This document shows, piece by piece, positions 60,277 to 64,000 of a stretch of 64,000 bases of DNA; the first letter of the stretch is position 1, and each line of letters starts with the position of its first letter. The stretch covers positions 102,939-166,938 of the forward strand of contig NZ_BSPX01000002.1 of the NCBI RefSeq assembly GCF_030161255.1, written 5' to 3'. The position numbers were made by a program, and so were the translations under genes. The notes beneath the pieces were generated by a model. That model was not told where the DNA came from. It did no database searches and saw nothing but the letters and a program-made list of their open reading frames with translations. Origin of the DNA: Zoogloea oryzae (GTDB taxonomy: Bacteria; Pseudomonadota; Gammaproteobacteria; Burkholderiales; Rhodocyclaceae).

Positions 60277-61761
60277 CTAGAGCGTCTTCAGGTATTCCAC
60301 CAGCGCCTCCTTGTCGGCGCGGCCAAGGTTGGTGCCAAACTCATGGCCCTGGTTGCCGCTGCCCCGCTGGGTGGTGTCCATCCGCGTGCCGACCTGCTTC
60401 GCCCCGTCGCCTTCGGTCACGAAGCCCACCTTCACCGGATCAAACACGTCGTAGCCCCGCCAGAAGGCCTTGGGGCGGTCGGCAGCCGGCTCCAGCAGAT
60501 CGCGCAGCGTGGGTACCGAACCGTTGTGCAGATAGGGGCCGCGCAGCCAGATGCCGTCGAGGAAGGGGATCTTGTAGCCGGGCAGGTCTTCCTCCACCAG
60601 GCCGCGTCGCTGGATGCCCATCTCCGCAACGATGCGATTCGCCTTGATGGCGGCGTCCTTGTTCCAGGTATCGAGACGCCCGCGGTCGGTGCCCACCTCG
60701 GCCAGCGGCAGCCGGGTGCCGGTGCGCGGGCTAGCGTGGCAGGCGGCGCAGTGGGCATCGAACACCGCCTTGCCGGCGGCGGCGCGGGTGGCGTCGATGG
60801 GGAAGGGATACTTGGGCGGCGGCAGCTTCGAGAGGTAATCCTCCAGCCACTTCACCTGGGCCGCAAAATCCACCTTGTTGGCCGGCGCGGCGCCGAGCAC
60901 GCCGAGGGCCGAATCGACCATCACCGAGTGCACGTCATGGGTGTCGCCGGCGTAGTTGGGGAGCTGGCCGGTCTCGGCGTGATATTTGCCGAGGTTCCAT
61001 ATCGCCGGGATGTCAGCCGGGCCGAAGGCGTCGTCCATCGGCGCGCGGATCATGAAGTAGCGGGTGAGGTTCATCCCGTCGTCCCGGCCACGACCCCAGT
61101 CCGGAAAATCGCTGCGGTAGATCCACGCAAACTGGGCCTCCCGCTCCAGCAGGCGCTTCTTGGTGATCGGGATGATCACGAAGCGGTAGAGCAGCCGGTC
61201 GATGATGTCCAGGTCGGTCACCCGGTCGATCTCGGCCATCAGGATGTCGGCGTTGAAGCGCGGGTCGCGGGCGCAGTCGATCAGCAGGCGGAAGAAGTTT
61301 TCGATATTCACCGTATGGCCGGGTCCGCCCACCACGAACACCGGGTTGGAATCCGGGCTCGTGCGGTAGCTGGTGGTGTGGCAGGCCGCGCAGTTGTTGG
61401 CGACCCGGGCAAAGCCGATGGTCTTGCGGGTGAAGCCGACGGGCAGCTCCTGGCCCTGCTCCCAGGCCACGCCCAGGGCCGCGTAGCCACCGGGGGCGAC
61501 CTTGCCGTCCTGGCGGAACTTCTCGGGGAACACCCGGGGCAGCACGTAGAAGATCCAGTACGGCACGCCGGCGTCGTGCTCGGCGCCGATCGATCCGTAC
61601 TTGAAGCGGCTGTCGGCGGATTCGAACACCCAGGCGGGCTGCGGCTCCTCGCGGAAACCCCGGCTCCAGCCCAGGTAGATGCCCGCGACCACCAGCAAGA
61701 CCAGGGCCAGCAGCCCGGCACTCAGGGCGGCGCGGCGGATTTCCAGAGATCGGGCGTTCAT
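60277..61761 (-). CDS. Diheme c-type cytochrome, peroxidase/RoxA-like group
   Basis: 494 residues. N-terminal membrane anchor (LSAGLLALVLLVVAGIYLGW), two heme motifs, CAACH at about 124-128 and CAACH at about 338, and the C-terminal run WLRGPYLHNGSVPTLRDLLEP with PVKVGFV. This pattern is seen in bacterial cytochrome c peroxidase-like and RoxA-type oxygenases; the exact activity is unknown. It is the partner of the similar gene 13 bases upstream. Confidence 0.8.
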   Translation of the reverse strand: MNARSLEIRRAALSAGLLALVLLVVAGIYLGWSRGFREEPQPAWVFESADSRFKYGSIGAEHDAGVPYWIFYVLPRVFPEKFRQDGKVAPGGYAALGVAWEQGQELPVGFTRKTIGFARVANNCAACHTTSYRTSPDSNPVFVVGGPGHTVNIENFFRLLIDCARDPRFNADILMAEIDRVTDLDIIDRLLYRFVIIPITKKRLLEREAQFAWIYRSDFPDWGRGRDDGMNLTRYFMIRAPMDDAFGPADIPAIWNLGKYHAETGQLPNYAGDTHDVHSVMVDSALGVLGAAPANKVDFAAQVKWLEDYLSKLPPPKYPFPIDATRAAAGKAVFDAHCAACHASPRTGTRLPLAEVGTDRGRLDTWNKDAAIKANRIVAEMGIQRRGLVEEDLPGYKIPFLDGIWLRGPYLHNGSVPTLRDLLEPAADRPKAFWRGYDVFDPVKVGFVTEGDGAKQVGTRMDTTQRGSGNQGHEFGTNLGRADKEALVEYLKTL

Positions 61762-61774
61762 GGCGTCCTCCCGT

Positions 61775-63292
61775 TCAGAAGGTCTTGAGGAATTCGACGA
61801 GGGCGGCCTTGTCGTCGGCCGGGAGTTCGGTGCCGTAGGCCCGGCCCTCGTGGCCGCCGTTGCCGTTGCCCGGCTGGGTGGTGTCGAAGCGGAAGAAGGG
61901 CTTGCCGGCGGCCTCGGGCAGGTTCGACACGAAGCCCACCTTCACCGGGTCGAACACGTCGTTGCCGCGCCAGAACACCGCCGGGCGCCGGGCCGCAGGC
62001 TCCAGCAGGTCGCGCAGGCTGGGCACCGAGCCATTGTGCAGGTAGGGCGCGCGCAGCCAGATGCCGTCGAGGGGCATGTTGGCGTAGCCGTGGGTCTTGC
62101 GGAACTGGGTGAAGCGCCACGGATAATCGGCGTAGAGCGTGGCCTGATTGACCGCCAGGGTGTAGGTGTAGGAATCGAGCCGGCGCCGGTCGGTGCCGAT
62201 CTGCACCAGCGGCGTGACCCGCCCCACCTGACCGCCGCTGAAATCGCGCCCGGAGGCGCCGTGGCAGTCGGCGCAGTATTCCTTGTAGATGGGCGCGCCG
62301 CGCGCGGCCAGCGCCGCATCCACCGGAAACAAGCGCGTGAAGGGCGGCGGCTCGGCCTCCAGAATCCACTCCTCCACCCGCCGGATGCGATGCACGTCGA
62401 GGGTCGGCGGCGTGGTGCCGGTGCCGAAGGCGGCGCTCTTGTTGCGCTCGGTCATGTCGGTGTTGTTGCCGTCCCAGTGCAGCTCCATCGCCCGGGGTTC
62501 GCGGCGCGGCCGCTGCAGCCAGATCGACGGGAAGTCCGCCGGGGCGTCGAATTCCTCGGGCGGCAGGTGATCCATCGGGAAGTTGAAGATCACCTTGGCC
62601 GAGTTGAAGGTATCCACCCGCCCCGGCCCCCAGGGCTGCTGGCGATACACCCAGTCGAAGCGCCCCTTCAGGGCCAGCACCCGGTCGCGCATGATGCCGA
62701 TGGCGAGGGGATACACCACGTAGCGGTCGAGCAGGTCGAGGTCCGCCCCCTGACGCTGGATCTCGGGGATCACGTATTCCTTGGCAAACTTGGGGTCGGC
62801 CGCGCAGTTGAAGAAGAAGGTCTCGAAGCCCTGCATGTTGAACAGCGCCGCCGGCATGCCCGCCACCAGCAGCGGCGGTTGGTCTGGCGCGGCGCGCACG
62901 GTGCTGGTGTGGCACACCGCGCAATTCACGAAGACCCGATCCACGCCCTGGTAACGGCGCTTCGAGGTGCCCACCGGCAGATCCTTCGGGCTGCCGTCGG
63001 GGTTCGTCTCGTAGAGCATGCCCAGCGACGCGTAGCCCTTGCCCGGCAGCAGGTGGCCGCACACCTCGGGCAACGCGCGCCAGATCCAGTACGGAAAGCC
63101 CATCTCGTGCTCGCCGCCGGTCGATCCGTACTTGAAGTGCTCCACCGGGTCCACGTAATCCACCGGCGAATCGGCGCCGAAGCGCCCGACGAGCCACAGG
63201 ACGACGGTGGCCGGCAGCACCACGGTAATGGCGAAGAGGATCAGGAATCGGCGCTTCCAGCGGTAGGTGGGCGGCACGGCGCGGTGGGGCAT
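61775..63292 (-). CDS. Diheme c-type cytochrome, paralogue of the downstream gene
   Basis: 505 residues with the same layout as the 494-residue protein: membrane anchor (FLILFAITVVLPATVVLWLV), CAVCH at the identical position (124-128), a second motif CADCH at about 336-340, and WLRAPYLHNGSVPSLRDLLEP. The two genes arose by tandem duplication. Function unknown; a periplasmic oxidase or peroxidase is possible. ATG 18 bases after the preceding cytochrome gene. Confidence 0.8.
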   Translation of the reverse strand: MPHRAVPPTYRWKRRFLILFAITVVLPATVVLWLVGRFGADSPVDYVDPVEHFKYGSTGGEHEMGFPYWIWRALPEVCGHLLPGKGYASLGMLYETNPDGSPKDLPVGTSKRRYQGVDRVFVNCAVCHTSTVRAAPDQPPLLVAGMPAALFNMQGFETFFFNCAADPKFAKEYVIPEIQRQGADLDLLDRYVVYPLAIGIMRDRVLALKGRFDWVYRQQPWGPGRVDTFNSAKVIFNFPMDHLPPEEFDAPADFPSIWLQRPRREPRAMELHWDGNNTDMTERNKSAAFGTGTTPPTLDVHRIRRVEEWILEAEPPPFTRLFPVDAALAARGAPIYKEYCADCHGASGRDFSGGQVGRVTPLVQIGTDRRRLDSYTYTLAVNQATLYADYPWRFTQFRKTHGYANMPLDGIWLRAPYLHNGSVPSLRDLLEPAARRPAVFWRGNDVFDPVKVGFVSNLPEAAGKPFFRFDTTQPGNGNGGHEGRAYGTELPADDKAALVEFLKTF

Positions 63293-63310
63293 GATGGCCT
63301 CCGTTTGTTC

Positions 63311-64000
63311 TCAGTGCGCCCCGGCGGCGAGGCAGGGACGCAGGGATTCGTAGCCGCCCGCCAGCAGCGCGTCGGGGTCGGGATCGCGGCCGGTCTCGAG
63401 CCGCAGCATGGTGGCGACCACGGCCTCCATCTCCGCCCGCTCGGGGCTCGCCGCCCAGGCGGCCGGATGGATGCCGAAGGCGGGCAGCATGGATTCGGGT
63501 GGCATCGGCGTCTTCTCCCGCGTGGCGGGCATCCGGCGCGCCATCGCCAGACGCACGAAGATGCGCGGCGCGCACTGGCGGATGCGGGCTTCCAATTCGC
63601 TCCGCGGCCCTTGCAGGAAGTTGGGCGGAAACTGCTCGGCGCTCAGATGGCAGGCGGCGCACCAGGCGTGGAAGGCGGCCAGCGACGCGGGTAGCGGCGT
63701 GCCCATCGGCGCGTTGCCGGGCGGTGTGTCGGGGGTTTCGAGGCGGGGCGTGGGTGGCACGCCTTGCGGTGGCCTGGCCGGGGCCTCACCCAGCATCTTG
63801 AGCAGGGCCGTGACCAACGCCGCGCCGGGGATCGGCCTGTCCGCCAGCAGGGCGGCACCCTCCGGGCTCGCGGCAAGGGCCTCCATCGCGCTGGCGAGTG
63901 CCCGGCTGTCGGTGCGCAGGCGCAGCTGCAGCGGGCCGGCGCCGGCCTCCAGGGCGCGGGCGTCGACGGGCTCCAGCCAGTCGCCCCCGGCCAGGCGTAC
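63311..64000 (-). CDS. c-type cytochrome domain protein, N-terminus outside window
   Basis: At least 229 residues; the frame is open to the window edge, so the beginning is missing. A CAACH heme motif (WCAACHLS) lies about 98 residues before the C-terminus, followed by conserved-looking FPPNFLQGP and CAPRIFVRLAMARR. The N-terminal part is Ala/Leu-rich and carries no motif I know. Third cytochrome in a row, all leftward, probably one operon. Confidence 0.7.
   Translation of the reverse strand, partial: VRLAGGDWLEPVDARALEAGAGPLQLRLRTDSRALASAMEALAASPEGAALLADRPIPGAALVTALLKMLGEAPARPPQGVPPTPRLETPDTPPGNAPMGTPLPASLAAFHAWCAACHLSAEQFPPNFLQGPRSELEARIRQCAPRIFVRLAMARRMPATREKTPMPPESMLPAFGIHPAAWAASPERAEMEAVVATMLRLETGRDPDPDALLAGGYESLRPCLAAGAH

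Overview
The window is high-GC chromosomal DNA from a betaproteobacterium. It most likely comes from the Rhodocyclales or a close relative; I cannot name the genus from sequence alone. Pointers are the murA-his-hinT-tatABC block, an Mla lipid-transport operon next to it, leuS followed by a small lipoprotein gene, lptE and holA, an H-NS-type protein with an Ala/Lys-rich linker, and the rpsU-yqeY-dnaG-rpoD macromolecular-synthesis operon. Almost all of the DNA is coding and most neighbouring genes overlap by 1 to 4 bases.

Layout. 1-4436: end of an assimilatory nitrite reductase operon (nirB 3' part, nirD), a nitrate/nitrite MFS transporter and a PP2C phosphatase-Ser/Thr kinase fusion. 4573-5664: ychF, convergent with the tat genes. 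5744-14528: tatCBA, hinT and the histidine genes. The his genes lie on the minus strand in the order hisG, D, [C], B, H, A, F, I, E, but hisC is flipped to the plus strand and has its own terminator. 14582-22931: a BCS1-like AAA ATPase, murA, a BolA-family gene, an ABC-2 exporter pair and mlaB, C, A, D, E, F (outer-membrane phospholipid retrograde transport). 23171-31278: leuS, a lipoprotein, lptE, holA, proA, a chalcone-isomerase-like secreted protein, an alkyl-DNA transferase, a YbaK-type deacylase and an H-NS family protein. 31308-33448: folB, plsY, tsaD. 33522-38385: rpsU, yqeY, dnaG, rpoD, then a tRNA with anticodon CAT that looks like tRNA-Ile2.

38441-54728 is a complete integrated element. 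A 100-bp direct repeat (98/100 identical), made of the 3' part of that tRNA plus its terminator, flanks about 16.2 kb. A tyrosine recombinase lies at the right end, and a 21-bp near-identical repeat sits just inside each end. Nearly all genes run leftward as one compact array: two HigBA-type toxin-antitoxin pairs, small unknowns, an AlpA-like DNA-binding protein, a winged-helix protein, an OB-fold (SSB-like) protein, a phage-replication-type protein, and then a tail module (tape measure with lytic transglycosylase domain, baseplate hub-like protein, two more tail-type proteins). I see no capsid, portal, protease, large terminase, sheath, tube or lysis gene. It therefore looks like a phage satellite or remnant that carries tail parts but no head. 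This is the most unusual object in the window.

54804-64000 returns to host genes: a methylmalonyl-CoA decarboxylase (scpB), an MgtA-type Mg2+ P-type ATPase, a NodB-family polysaccharide deacetylase, diacylglycerol kinase and a cluster of three c-type cytochromes, the last running off the right edge.
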